A stretch of 64,000 nt of DNA from DATIBQ01 sp964573395 (lineage in GTDB: Bacteria; Patescibacteriota; Minisyncoccia; Phycocordibacterales; UBA9973). Under the pieces are notes generated by a model. That model made no database searches. It was not told where the DNA came from and saw only the letters and a program-made list of their open reading frames with translations. This document shows positions 38,733 through 47,931 of the stretch, piece by piece; position 1 is the first letter of the stretch; every line of letters begins with the position of its first letter. Where the stretch lies: contig CAZNJI010000002.1 of the NCBI GenBank assembly GCA_964573395.1, positions 1-64,000 on the forward strand, in the 5' to 3' direction. Position numbers and translations under genes: made by a program.

Positions 38733-39913
38733 ATAATCTTGAAGAACGTTTTCTTTCCAACCTTATACGTTCCCTCAACAAGCGGCTCTTTAAGATCCGA
38801 AGCTTCCAACCTTCGGTTTGAATGTATTTGATACAAGCCGCCCCCCGATACAAGCCGCCGCAATTCTGATTTTGAAGCTATGAATTTTTCTCTGATAAGG
38901 AAATCTTCAAGCGTGATAGCTTCCTTTGGGAAGCTGGAAATATTTTCTGGCATTTCCCCTTTCTGGAATAGCTGAACAAAGTGCTGTTCGCCTTGCCGCG
39001 CCATATCTACCCCCCACACGCTTTTTACTATTTCAAATGCCAATCGCATTTTCAATTCTTTCGGATGTTGGGTTTTTTCGACAAGTTCCTTTATCTGGCT
39101 CATCGAGAGATCGGTGCACAGTTCAAGCGCAACAGGAACGAGACTATCGGCCCAGCTCATAACCTTTCCGTACATCTCTTCCGGAGCATCATCGAGTGTC
39201 ACCATGTTTCCTTCAGTCTTACTCATCTTCTTGCCGCTCGAATCTTCAAGGAGCTTCAAGGTTAGAACGAATTTTTCCTTGTGTAGCATTTTCTGTTCAA
39301 GCGTCCGGCCGGCAAGCATGTTAAACATCTGATCGCTCCCCCCGATTTCTCCATCGACTTTCATCGCAACGCTGTCGTACCCTTGCATCAGCGGGTAAAG
39401 AAATTCATGCAGAAAAATCGGCTTTCCCTCCTGGGTTCTCTTTTCAAACATGTCGCGCTTTAAGAGCTGGTCGACGGTTATAAGCGACGCCAGAGAAGTA
39501 ACGTCCGAGAATTTCATTTTTTTCAGCCACGATGAATTGAATTTCACTATAGCCTTATTTTTCCCCGAAAAGCGGATGAGCCGGGACGCCTGCTTTTTGT
39601 ATGACTTCAAATTCCTTTTGACTTCAGCTTTTGTCAGCTGGGTTCGAGCGGCCAGCTTATCGGTCGGATCGCCGATCATTGCCGTAAAGTCCCCGATGAG
39701 GAAAATAACCTTGTGTCCCAAGTCTTGGAATTGGCGCAATTTCCTTAGCCCGATGGCGTGCCCCAGGTGGAGCGCCGGCCCAGTCGGATCAAATCCGGCA
39801 TACACGGTTAACTGCCTGCCGGAACGAAGAAGAGATTCAATAAACTGCCTATTCGGAAACGTTTCAGCAACGCCTTTCGTCAGAAGCTCTACAACAGAAT
39901 CGTCTGGTGTCAT
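38729..39913 (-). CDS. tyrS: Tyrosyl-tRNA synthetase
   Basis: 394 residues, class I synthetase: HLGH (HIGH motif) in PTGPALHLGHAIGL, GGSDQMFNMLAGR and KMSKTEGN (KMSKS motif, with Thr in last position), then a C-terminal S4 RNA-binding domain (FLIREKFIASKSELRRLVSGGGL). Monocistronic; convergent with the 38589 gene and divergent from the PBP. Confidence 0.97.
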   Translation of the reverse strand: MTPDDSVVELLTKGVAETFPNRQFIESLLRSGRQLTVYAGFDPTGPALHLGHAIGLRKLRQFQDLGHKVIFLIGDFTAMIGDPTDKLAARTQLTKAEVKRNLKSYKKQASRLIRFSGKNKAIVKFNSSWLKKMKFSDVTSLASLITVDQLLKRDMFEKRTQEGKPIFLHEFLYPLMQGYDSVAMKVDGEIGGSDQMFNMLAGRTLEQKMLHKEKFVLTLKLLEDSSGKKMSKTEGNMVTLDDAPEEMYGKVMSWADSLVPVALELCTDLSMSQIKELVEKTQHPKELKMRLAFEIVKSVWGVDMARQGEQHFVQLFQKGEMPENISSFPKEAITLEDFLIREKFIASKSELRRLVSGGGLYQIHSNRRLEASDLKEPLVEGTYKVGKKTFFKII

Positions 39914-39958
39914 CCGCTGAGTCTATCATTTTTGCTTTTATTTTTACAGTTTTTCGGA

Positions 39959-39964
39959 TATGAT
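39959..39964 (+). promoter_or_regulatory. -10 box of leaderless PBP promoter
   Basis: TATGAT ends 7 nt before the ATG at 39972; the in-frame ATG at 39960 would lie inside the box, so 39972 is the start. Confidence 0.5.
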
Positions 39965-39971
39965 GGCCTTT

Positions 39972-42176
39972 ATGAAGAAACCACTCTTTCTGAAAAGCTT
40001 TTTTATTGCTTCCTCAGTAATTCTTATCGCCATTGGCGGTACTTTTTTATGGGCAACTACTATTAAGTTGCCTGATCTTTCGACTTTCCAAGCGCGGAAA
40101 ATAGCGAACTCTTCAAAAATCGTCGATCGGACAGGCGAAATCATGCTCTACGACATTCATCAATCCGTCAGGAGAACGGAAATTCCACTCGCTGAAATGG
40201 GAGATAATGTAAAAAACGCCGTTGTTTCGGTTGAAGACGCGCATTTTTATACCCATAAAGGAATTCGACCGACCTCGATCATTCGAATGATACTGGTAAA
40301 TCTCAGCCAAGGAAGCTTTTCACAAGGAGGATCGACGATTACCCAGCAGGTAATTAAAAATACTCTTTTAAATAATAAAAAGACTGTTACAAGAAAATTT
40401 AAAGAATGGGTTCTTGCTATTAAACTTGAACGGCAATTTACGAAAGATCAGATCCTGCAAATCTATCTTAACGACGCTCCGTTCGGCGGAACGATATACG
40501 GCGTTGAAGAAGCGGCAAAAGCATTTTTCAACAAACCGGCAAAAGAGCTCACTATAACCGAATCGGCCTATCTGGCGGCAATGCTTCCGCGGCCAAGCTA
40601 CTATTCCCCTTTTGGAAAAAATAGGGACGAATTGGATGAACGGAAAAACCTCGTTCTGAAAAAAATGGAAGAGCAAGACTACATAACCAGTGAAGCGTAC
40701 GAAGCGGCAAAGCTTGAGACGGTATCGTTTGATACCGCAGCTTCAAACGGCATTAAGGCGCCCCATTTTGTCTTTTACATTCAAGAAATGCTCGAAGAAA
40801 AATACGGAGAAGACGCTATGATTTCAGGAGGATACGTAATAAAAACAACCATCGATTACGAACTCCAGAAGAAAGCGGAAGAATTTGTTGAGAAACATGC
40901 GCTGCAAAATGCAAAAAATCTTAATGCGTCAAACGCTGCGCTCGTTTCCCTTAACCCGAATACCGGCGAAATACTCGCTATGGTCGGATCGCGCAATTAT
41001 TTCGACAAAGAGATTGATGGAGCATTTAACGTTGCAACCGCTCCAAACCGCCAGCCGGGTTCGTCATTCAAACCGTTCGTCTACGCCGCTTCTTTCAATA
41101 AAGGATACACTCCTGAAACGATTCTCTTTGACGTCCCCACGGAATTTTCAACTTCTTGTACCGCTACGAGCCAGCCCCTTCCCGGAAAAACCGCAGAAGA
41201 TTGCTATCATCCCGGAAACTTTGATGATAAATTTCGGGGACCACTCTCTTTAAAAGCAGCGCTTGCTCAGTCAATCAATGTGCCATCCGTAAAACTGCTA
41301 TACCTTGTTGGTATGGAAGACGCGCTTGATACGGCCAGAAAAATGGGGATTAAAACACTGAAAGGCCCAAATCAGTACGGATTAAGTTTGGTGCTCGGAG
41401 GCGCAGAGGTATCGCTCCTTGATATGACTACTGCGTATGGCGTCTTTGCAACCGGAGGAATCAAAAATGAAACGGTTGGCATTTTGGAAATTAAAGACAG
41501 AAAAGGTGAAATCGTAGAGCAATTCACCCCAAGCGACGGAGAAGAGGTTTTGAATCGAAATACCGCACTCATGATTTCAGACATTCTAAGCGACAACGTT
41601 GCAAGAACACCAACCTTCGGTTCTAATTCAGCGCTCCATATTGAAGGAGTTCAAATTGCGGCAAAAACCGGTACAACAAACGATAACCGTGATGCCTGGG
41701 TCATGGGATACACTCCTGCAATCGTTACTGGAGTCTGGTCTGGAAATAACGACAATAAACCGATGAAAAAAGGAGGTGTAGCGATATCCGGACCGCTCTG
41801 GAACGAATTCATGCGCTTTGCCGTTTCAAAATACCCGAGTAATGGATTTGAAAAACCAACACCAAGCGAAAACCAAGATGAATTGAAACCTATTTTCAAA
41901 GGCCAGTGGCTTATTACCGATACAACAGACATCGACGCCCTCACGGGGTTGCCAGCCACTAACGATACCCTTCCTGAAAACAGGATTGAAGAAACCAGAC
42001 CATTCGTGCAAACCATTCTGTATTGGGTAAATAAGAGCGATCCGCTTGGTCCAAAACCAAATAACCCCGATAATGATCCTCAATTTAAATTATGGAACCC
42101 TCCGGTGGTTCATTGGTGGAACCAGAATCAATTCAGCGCATCAGCGCAATCTCAAATGAAGGAGATTACTTTATAA
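39972..42176 (+). CDS. Class A penicillin-binding protein (PBP1a-like)
   Basis: 734 residues: N-terminal membrane helix, GT51 glycosyltransferase domain (VEDAHFYTHKG, GGSTITQQVIKN, KEWVLAIKLERQFTKDQILQIYLN) and transpeptidase domain with SxxK (PGSSFKPF), SxN (QSINVP) and KTGT (AAKTGTTNDNRDAWVMG). Polymerises and cross-links peptidoglycan. Its 3' end overlaps the convergent dciA-like gene by 11 nt. Confidence 0.95.
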   Translation: MKKPLFLKSFFIASSVILIAIGGTFLWATTIKLPDLSTFQARKIANSSKIVDRTGEIMLYDIHQSVRRTEIPLAEMGDNVKNAVVSVEDAHFYTHKGIRPTSIIRMILVNLSQGSFSQGGSTITQQVIKNTLLNNKKTVTRKFKEWVLAIKLERQFTKDQILQIYLNDAPFGGTIYGVEEAAKAFFNKPAKELTITESAYLAAMLPRPSYYSPFGKNRDELDERKNLVLKKMEEQDYITSEAYEAAKLETVSFDTAASNGIKAPHFVFYIQEMLEEKYGEDAMISGGYVIKTTIDYELQKKAEEFVEKHALQNAKNLNASNAALVSLNPNTGEILAMVGSRNYFDKEIDGAFNVATAPNRQPGSSFKPFVYAASFNKGYTPETILFDVPTEFSTSCTATSQPLPGKTAEDCYHPGNFDDKFRGPLSLKAALAQSINVPSVKLLYLVGMEDALDTARKMGIKTLKGPNQYGLSLVLGGAEVSLLDMTTAYGVFATGGIKNETVGILEIKDRKGEIVEQFTPSDGEEVLNRNTALMISDILSDNVARTPTFGSNSALHIEGVQIAAKTGTTNDNRDAWVMGYTPAIVTGVWSGNNDNKPMKKGGVAISGPLWNEFMRFAVSKYPSNGFEKPTPSENQDELKPIFKGQWLITDTTDIDALTGLPATNDTLPENRIEETRPFVQTILYWVNKSDPLGPKPNNPDNDPQFKLWNPPVVHWWNQNQFSASAQSQMKEITL

Positions 42177-42429
42177 GCACTTGTATATCCGTAACTGGAA
42201 TATTTCTTTGCTTACAGGCCTGTAAAATATTATTTTTTCTTAAAAAGACTTCCGGGTGAACGAGTGGCGGAACGTTAATAGTAAGAATGGTATTGTTGAG
42301 CTTTATATCCGTTTTCGCAACAGGAAAATGAAGTTCTTCCGATAGGAGAAGAGAGATAACTCCATAATCATTACTTTGGAGCTGTAATCGGTCTTGAATC
42401 GATTTTAGAATGGTATGAAAAGCATTCAT
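42166..42429 (-). CDS. Small protein after dnaN, possibly DciA-like (DUF721)
   Basis: 87 residues: an N-terminal helix, then KTDIKLNNTILTINVPPLVHPEVFLRKNNILQACKQ, a strand-strand-helix that resembles the DUF721/DciA fold in which the loader of the replicative helicase is found in bacteria lacking DnaC. It follows dnaN by 1 nt in the dnaA-dnaN cluster, which fits. Sequence match is weak. Confidence 0.5.
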   Translation of the reverse strand: MNAFHTILKSIQDRLQLQSNDYGVISLLLSEELHFPVAKTDIKLNNTILTINVPPLVHPEVFLRKNNILQACKQRNIPVTDIQVLIK

Positions 42430-42430
42430 A

Positions 42431-43531
42431 TTATCGATTTAACGGCATGAGTAAATAAGTAAAAGTAGGATCAGAAACGCTTTTTACCACGAACGGCCTG
42501 TTCGGCTGGGTAAACTCTAGTGAAACACTGTCTCCGTTAATCGACTGGAATGCGTCCAAAAAGTACCTCAAATTAATATTCACTTCAATCTGCTCTCCTT
42601 TCAGGGCCGCATCAATTTCACTCACATTCTCTCCCACGTCGCTGTTTTTCGAAGCGATAGACACCTTCTTTTCTGCAGGATTGAGAAAAAAGGTGATTTG
42701 TTGGAATTTATCCAAAAAAACTCCGGAAAGTCTTAAGGTATTAATCAATTCTTGTTTTAAGACGATACATTGGCTTTTCCATTCCTTCGGAAGAATCTGC
42801 CGATAATCGGGAAAAACTCCGTCTACAAGGCGCGAAGTAAGGTAAATACCGTTTCCAGAGAACGAAATGATGTTCTTTGTAAAAGAAACTTGGATGTCTC
42901 CTGAAAACAATTCAAGAATCTTCAGTATGTCGGATATGTTTTTAAACGGAATCAATAATTGAGTGATTTCCGGAATATTTTTCACTTTTACCTTTTTTTC
43001 CGCCAAGCGAAAAGAGTCTGTTGCGACAAAAACAAGGTATTGATCCGCCGTGTAGAAATAAAGTGCCGAGATCTCAGGTTTAATGTCTGAAACTGCAGCA
43101 CAATAGTATACGGAACGTATGCCTTGAATTAATAATTGCGGATCAATAGAAAATTTCGTTTCTCCTTGCACTATCGGAAGCGTTGGAAAATCTTCTCGAG
43201 GAAGGCTTTTTACCAACAGGCGGGTCTTTTTTGTTTTTATGGTCAAATTACTATTATCGGTTGATAATTCAATTTTTTCATCAGACGGCAGGTTATTAAC
43301 AATTCCGGCCAACACGTCCCCTTTTACCAATACTTCTCCTTCTTCTTCCACTGTTGCAGGTAATTCAAATTCGATCCCTAAACTTAAATTAGTGGCTCGG
43401 ATCTTTAATGTTTTTCCGGTCGCGGAAATAAGCAGCGCTCCAAGAACGGGGAGGGTGAGATTTTTTCCTGTAACTCGCTCAGAAAAAAGCGTTGCTGTTT
43501 TTAGTTTTTCAGATTGAATGAATAGTTTCAT
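42431..43531 (-). CDS. dnaN: DNA polymerase III beta subunit (sliding clamp)
   Basis: 366 residues with three repeated clamp domains, e.g. LPVLGALLISATGKTLKIRATNLSLGIEF, SFSGNGIYLTSRLVDGVFPDYRQILP and the C-terminal FVVKSVSDPTFTYLLMPLNR. Processivity ring for replication. 205 bp of AT-rich sequence separates it from dnaA. Confidence 0.96.
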   Translation of the reverse strand: MKLFIQSEKLKTATLFSERVTGKNLTLPVLGALLISATGKTLKIRATNLSLGIEFELPATVEEEGEVLVKGDVLAGIVNNLPSDEKIELSTDNSNLTIKTKKTRLLVKSLPREDFPTLPIVQGETKFSIDPQLLIQGIRSVYYCAAVSDIKPEISALYFYTADQYLVFVATDSFRLAEKKVKVKNIPEITQLLIPFKNISDILKILELFSGDIQVSFTKNIISFSGNGIYLTSRLVDGVFPDYRQILPKEWKSQCIVLKQELINTLRLSGVFLDKFQQITFFLNPAEKKVSIASKNSDVGENVSEIDAALKGEQIEVNINLRYFLDAFQSINGDSVSLEFTQPNRPFVVKSVSDPTFTYLLMPLNR

Positions 43532-43736
43532 ATATTTTTATCTCATTACATAGTAATACTTATATGCGCTGTGGATATGTGGAAAATGAAAAATAACTTT
43601 TAAAAGAATAGATATATTTATTATTTTCTTGTGAAGATTCTTTTGAAGAGAAGTGAAATAAGAAGGTGAATTAAAAAAGATAAAAAATATTTTTTGAACA
43701 CATATCTTTTTTCCTAAAGTAATTAACATGTTTTCC
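43532..43736. other. Candidate oriC segment between dnaA and dnaN
   Basis: 205 bp, strongly AT-rich, without a gene. Contains two adjacent DnaA-box-like 9-mers, TGTGGATAT (43570-43578; one mismatch to TGTGGATAA) and TGTGGAAAA (43578-43586), followed by a 60-bp A/T tract that could unwind. Confidence 0.5.
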
Positions 43737-45086
43737 TTATTTGAATAACACTCTAATATCATCTAATTCACGCATTAATTCAGGATCCGTCTGTAGGTCT
43801 TTCTTGATCTTTTCATACGAGTGAATAACGGTCGTATGATCTTTTCCTCCGAGTTTCTGCCCAATAGTTGGATATGAGGCATTGAAATCTTCCCGGAGGA
43901 TGAACATAATCATTTGTCGCGCCTTCACTATTTCTTTACGTCTCGTCTTTTCATAGATAATCTGCTCATCAAGATTGTAATATTCCGCAATCGCCTTCAC
44001 GACGTCTTGAATTAATACGTTCTTCTTCGGTTTTACTGAATGTTTTATCAATTGCTTCGCTTCAGATACGTCAATTACTTTGTTTTTCAACTCAGCATGC
44101 ATGGTTATGATATTTAACACGCCTTCAAGTTCTCGAATATTTGAGGTAATTGAGGAAGCAAGGAATGAAAGCACTTCATCAGTAATTTCAACCTTTAATT
44201 GATTAGTTTTTTCCTTCAGAATCGCCAGTCTCGATTCGAAGTCAGGCTCCTGAACATCAATAGTCATCCCAGCGTTAAACCTGGTTTTCAGTCGATCTTC
44301 AATTCCGACGATATGATTTGGGTGCTTGTCGGATGAAAAAATAATATTCTTATTCTGCTCGTAAAGGGTATTAAACAGGTGAAAAAGCTCTTCCTGGGTC
44401 TTCTCTTTAGTCGAGATGAATTGAATGTCATCCATGATTAGAAAGTCGTATTTTCGGTATTTTTCCCTGAAAGACGTTGCCCGATTGTTTTGTACGGCGC
44501 TAATGTAATCGTTGGCAAATTTTTCAAGCGTCGTATAGAGGACTTTTTTATCGGGAAATTTATTTTTTATTTCATTCCCCACCGCCTGAATGAGATGTGT
44601 TTTTCCAAGGCCGGATCCGCCGTAAATAAATAATGGATTATATGCTTGATGGGGGCGCGTAATGATTGCCTGCGCGGCGGCGTAAGCAAGTTCATTGAAT
44701 GGCCCGACGATAAATTGATTAAATGTATATTTAGGGTTTAAATTATCATCTTTATTAATGTAGAGCCCTTGAAGCGGAAGAGAATCTTTTTCCTCCTGTT
44801 TTTCAGGGGCAGATTCAATTTTCGGTTCAAATTTACTAATAACAAATTCAATTGAACGAACATGGTTCAATCGGTCGACAATCGATTTTAGAATAAGTTT
44901 ATGGTACTTATTAAACAGCCATTCTTTAACGAATTCATTCGGAACGCCGATGATGATTACTCCATCTTCATCTCTTAAAATCGAGGTATTTTTAAACCAA
45001 GTAGTAAAGTTTCCTTTGGAAACTTGAGATTCGATGTCTTGCAGACATGAACTCCAAAGAGTGTTCATTTCAGGCGAGGTATTCAT
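43737..45086 (-). CDS. dnaA: Chromosomal replication initiator DnaA
   Basis: 449 residues from MNTSPEMNTLWSSCL: domain I (LWSSCLQDIESQVSKGNFTTWFKNT), AAA+ domain with Walker A GGSGLGKTHL and Walker B FLIMDDIQFI, and domain IV DNA-binding motif GGKDHTTVIHSYEKI. The ATG at 45086 was chosen over one 17 codons upstream, which adds residues not seen in DnaA, and over an internal ATG at 45068; no Shine-Dalgarno helps. Confidence 0.96.
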   Translation of the reverse strand: MNTSPEMNTLWSSCLQDIESQVSKGNFTTWFKNTSILRDEDGVIIIGVPNEFVKEWLFNKYHKLILKSIVDRLNHVRSIEFVISKFEPKIESAPEKQEEKDSLPLQGLYINKDDNLNPKYTFNQFIVGPFNELAYAAAQAIITRPHQAYNPLFIYGGSGLGKTHLIQAVGNEIKNKFPDKKVLYTTLEKFANDYISAVQNNRATSFREKYRKYDFLIMDDIQFISTKEKTQEELFHLFNTLYEQNKNIIFSSDKHPNHIVGIEDRLKTRFNAGMTIDVQEPDFESRLAILKEKTNQLKVEITDEVLSFLASSITSNIRELEGVLNIITMHAELKNKVIDVSEAKQLIKHSVKPKKNVLIQDVVKAIAEYYNLDEQIIYEKTRRKEIVKARQMIMFILREDFNASYPTIGQKLGGKDHTTVIHSYEKIKKDLQTDPELMRELDDIRVLFK

Positions 45087-45139
45087 GGGATATTTTAATA
45101 ATACAAACTCTCTGCTATAGCTGGAAACTGTTAACAACC

Positions 45140-45157
45140 TGTGAATAGTGTGAATTA
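45140..45157. promoter_or_regulatory. Tandem DnaA-box-like 9-mers upstream of dnaA
   Basis: TGTGAATAG and TGTGAATTA stand head to tail, each one base off the DnaA box form TGTGNATAA. They lie 54-71 bp upstream of the dnaA start, in the dnaA-rpmH divergent region, and could serve origin function or dnaA autoregulation. Confidence 0.5.
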
Positions 45158-45198
45158 TCTCTTACCGGCATTGAGATTGCAAGAAAATAAAGGCTTTG

Positions 45199-45226
45199 TT
45201 GCAAAAGCAGGAATTTTTAGTATAGT
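45199..45226 (+). promoter_or_regulatory. rpmH promoter
   Basis: TTGCAA (45199-45204), 16-bp spacer, TATAGT (45221-45226), 10 nt before the rpmH start. Confidence 0.6.
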
Positions 45227-45236
45227 ATGTTGACTT

Positions 45237-45371
45237 ATGTCTTTTACTTATAAACCGAAAAAGAAAAAACGAGCGAAAACCCATGGGTTTTTGGTCCGAT
45301 CGAGCACGAAAAATGGCCGAAAAGTCCTTACTTCCCGCCGCCGTAAAGGACGGGCTAAACTCTCTGTTTAA
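45237..45371 (+). CDS. rpmH: 50S ribosomal protein L34
   Basis: 44 residues: MSFTYKPKKKKRAKTHGFLVRSST then RKVLTSRRRKGRAKLSV. L34 signature HGFLVRSSTKNGRKVLTSRRRKGR. Starts the classical rpmH-rnpA-yidD-yidC operon divergent from dnaA. Confidence 0.97.
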   Translation: MSFTYKPKKKKRAKTHGFLVRSSTKNGRKVLTSRRRKGRAKLSV

Positions 45372-45384
45372 TTAAAGCATTTAT

Positions 45385-45720
45385 ATGATTCCGGCAGCAG
45401 AACGGATGAATCGGGCTTCTTTTAAAAGGTTTACCGAATCAAATCCGCGGTCTGTATACAATAAATCAGGCACTTTTAAGTTCGGAAAGTCAAAAAAACC
45501 CTTACTTTCCATAGTTGTTTCTTCAAAACACGAAAAAAAGGCCGTAATTAGGAATAGAACAAAACGAAGGTTTTACCGAGCTCTTTCCGAGGTTATGAAA
45601 GATCAGCCCTCTATACAAGGAGTTATTTTTGTTTCAAAATTAGCGTATTCCTTTTCTTATGAAGAAATAAGAGATTTCGTTTTTGAACTTTTTAGAAAAG
45701 CACATGAATTTAATCGGTAA
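45385..45720 (+). CDS. rnpA: Ribonuclease P protein component
   Basis: 111 residues with the RNase P protein signature VIRNRTKRRFYRAL and N-terminal FKRFTES...SVYNKSGTFKF. Assists the P RNA in tRNA 5' processing. The P RNA gene is not in this window. 13 nt after rpmH. Confidence 0.93.
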   Translation: MIPAAERMNRASFKRFTESNPRSVYNKSGTFKFGKSKKPLLSIVVSSKHEKKAVIRNRTKRRFYRALSEVMKDQPSIQGVIFVSKLAYSFSYEEIRDFVFELFRKAHEFNR

Positions 45721-45961
45721 GATCCTAAACAAGCTTATACTTGGTTTAATTTGGGTATATAGATTCTTCCTTTCCCCTTCCGTAGGGATTTTTCGATTTA
45801 TTCCCTTCTATCCAAAGCCGAGTTGTATTTTTTTCCCCACCTGCTCTGAATACGCTCGCATCTGCTTTGAAAAATTTCCTTTTCCAACCGCACTCGTAAA
45901 AACGGTAAAAAGAATAGGGCGATGCCACCCGGGAAACGACCCAAAGATTGATTATCCGTAA
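45704..45961 (+). CDS. yidD: Membrane protein insertion efficiency factor YidD
   Basis: 85 residues from MNLIGKILN; a TTG 7 codons upstream is less likely. An amphipathic N-terminal helix, then CIFFPTCSEYARICFEKF and RIGRCHPGNDP, the YidD Cys pattern. Overlaps rnpA by 17 nt. Supports insertion by YidC, encoded 20 nt downstream. Confidence 0.93.
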   Translation: MNLIGKILNKLILGLIWVYRFFLSPSVGIFRFIPFYPKPSCIFFPTCSEYARICFEKFPFPTALVKTVKRIGRCHPGNDPKIDYP

Positions 45962-45981
45962 CTTTTGCGTACAATTGAGCG

Positions 45982-46695
45982 ATGAAAACACTGTGGAATA
46001 CGATTATTTACCAACCTCTTTTAAATGCATTGGTCATTATTGCGTCCGTGATGCCCGGAAAAAGCCTCGGGCTCGCAGTGGTAGTCCTTACTATTCTCGT
46101 TCGAATCATTCTCTTTCCACTCAGTAAGCGCGTTATAAAAGGTCAATATGCAATGCGGGCGCTTGAGCCGAAAATCCAGGAAATAAAAGCGAAAAAACTT
46201 GATAAAAAAGAAGAATCACAGCAGCTGTTCATGCTCTACCAGCGGGAAAAGGTAAATCCTTTTTCTGGATGTCTCCTACTCCTCATTCAACTTCCAATTC
46301 TTTTTGCGCTGTATTATGTATTTATCAGCGGATTGAATGAACCGGAACTTCTATATTCTTTTGTACACTCTGAAGGAATAAAACAAACGCTTTTCGGAAG
46401 CATTGATATCACAAAACCTTCTCTTATACTCGCCATTCTTGCCGGTCTTACCCAGGCAGTACAAGCATTTTTGATGCCGAAACCAACCGCTTCGCAACAA
46501 GGGTCGCCTGATAGTTTTCAGGGGCAGTTTGCAAAAAGTATGAGCATCCAAACAAGATTCATTCTGCCGATCATTATTATATTTATTGCTCGAAATTTAG
46601 CCGCTGCGGTATCTTTGTACTGGATTGTCACCAACCTTTTCTCTATTGGTCAAGAAATCTACTTCAAGCGCCTCTATAAGAAAAAAGCTATTTAA
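45982..46695 (+). CDS. yidC: Membrane protein insertase YidC/Oxa1
   Basis: 237 residues, five membrane helices as in Gram-positive YidC/SpoIIIJ, without the large periplasmic domain. Core: VVVLTILVRIILFPLSKRVIKGQ, with the conserved hydrophilic-groove Arg, then MLYQREKVNPFSGCLLLLIQLPILFALYYVF and the SLYWIVTN helix. No lipobox Cys at the start. Converges with the secretion locus; stops overlap by 8 nt. Confidence 0.95.
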   Translation: MKTLWNTIIYQPLLNALVIIASVMPGKSLGLAVVVLTILVRIILFPLSKRVIKGQYAMRALEPKIQEIKAKKLDKKEESQQLFMLYQREKVNPFSGCLLLLIQLPILFALYYVFISGLNEPELLYSFVHSEGIKQTLFGSIDITKPSLILAILAGLTQAVQAFLMPKPTASQQGSPDSFQGQFAKSMSIQTRFILPIIIIFIARNLAAAVSLYWIVTNLFSIGQEIYFKRLYKKKAI

Positions 46696-47902
46696 CCTCG
46701 GTTTTTAAGAGAAATCCAGATCGCTTGTCAATAAAGTAAAGTAGTTTTGTTCCGGTGCTGTACCGTAACTGCGTTGCGTCGTATGGAAACGAAATGTTCA
46801 TTTCAATAATAATGCCGGTTGTACTTACTACCCGAACGAGCTTATCCTCGAACAGTATTTCTCCCGAATACCAGCTTTCAGGGTAGTTTCCTGATGGAAC
46901 CGTTTGAGGTACTGCGCAAATCAGGTTGTCAGATTCGATCCAAGCGCATTTTTCAGGAAGAATGGGGACAGAAAGATTGTTCCGCTTTCCGGTTTTTTGA
47001 TTCACGATGAAAGCGCTAAAACTTCCTCCTTCAGACTGGGACATAAGCACAAAATTCCCGGATGGGCTTACTGATGCGGTTAATCCGCTGATTCCGGAGG
47101 CGATTTTCCTATATGACCCTCTTTGGAGCTGAATGAGCATTCCTTGAAAAGTTGAATGTGCTTTTGCTTGAAGGAATAAGGTTTGTTCAGCTGAAAGCAG
47201 GAGCCAGTCTTTGAACGGATATGAGAAAAATGTTTGCGAACCAGTTCCTTTCGGGGTTGAAGTCCGAATGATGCTTTGTCCGCCTTCATCTCGAAGCGTT
47301 GCAATCTGCTTGCCACCATTAAAAGCAGTTACTGAAAGGATATTATCTGCCAGTGGCGTTCCTTGTGCTTGAACCCGCTTCCCCTCTTTGTCTGGTTCTG
47401 GAATCGGAACATAGTAGGTGGCGATCGTCTCGCCGTTTTCTCGCAAATAGCGGAGCAAGACGCTTTTTCCCCCTTCCGTAAACAACGCTTCGTAAATGTT
47501 GGGAATTTTTATGTTTGAAATTTGGGTAATGATGTTTGTGTTATCCATTTCATAGACGAACCCATCGTCTCTTCCTACATACCGCACCGTATCAACTGGA
47601 GGTTGGTTTTTGGCAGTAATAGTATTTACAAAAAAGCCAGCAATTGCGCCAACGCTTACTGGGCGTGCCACTTCCGTAGTAGATGGAGTAAGGTCGCTTC
47701 CTTGCACAAAAACGCCATCGGTACCAGTAGGTTCTTCGATTGATCCAACATCCAGTTCTTGCTCTCTTCCAATCGGAAAGAGTGTTTTAATGACTGTGGT
47801 TCCATCCTGGCCGACGTTCGGATTCTTGCTTTTTGCCCAGAAGTACAGCCCTGCGCTGCCAAAAAGAATAACAAGTAAGAGAATTAAGAGTATTTTTCGC
47901 AC
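46688..47902 (-). CDS. Membrane-anchored beta-propeller-like protein at the end of the secretion locus
   Basis: 404 residues: N-terminal membrane helix (4-23), a Thr/Pro/Gly linker, then repeated strand patterns (VRYVGRDDGFVYEMD, KSVLLRYLRENGETIATYYVP, GLTASVSPSGNFVLMSQSEGG, TKLLYFIDKRSGFLLK) that look like WD/YVTN-type blades. No catalytic motif. Last gene of the minus-strand secretion-like run, 29 nt after the NlpC/P60 gene. Role unknown; perhaps a scaffold on the outside of the membrane. Confidence 0.65.
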   Translation of the reverse strand: MRKILLILLLVILFGSAGLYFWAKSKNPNVGQDGTTVIKTLFPIGREQELDVGSIEEPTGTDGVFVQGSDLTPSTTEVARPVSVGAIAGFFVNTITAKNQPPVDTVRYVGRDDGFVYEMDNTNIITQISNIKIPNIYEALFTEGGKSVLLRYLRENGETIATYYVPIPEPDKEGKRVQAQGTPLADNILSVTAFNGGKQIATLRDEGGQSIIRTSTPKGTGSQTFFSYPFKDWLLLSAEQTLFLQAKAHSTFQGMLIQLQRGSYRKIASGISGLTASVSPSGNFVLMSQSEGGSFSAFIVNQKTGKRNNLSVPILPEKCAWIESDNLICAVPQTVPSGNYPESWYSGEILFEDKLVRVVSTTGIIIEMNISFPYDATQLRYSTGTKLLYFIDKRSGFLLKTEVK

Positions 47903-47931
47903 GTTAATAATTATATTGCAGATAAAACCTA

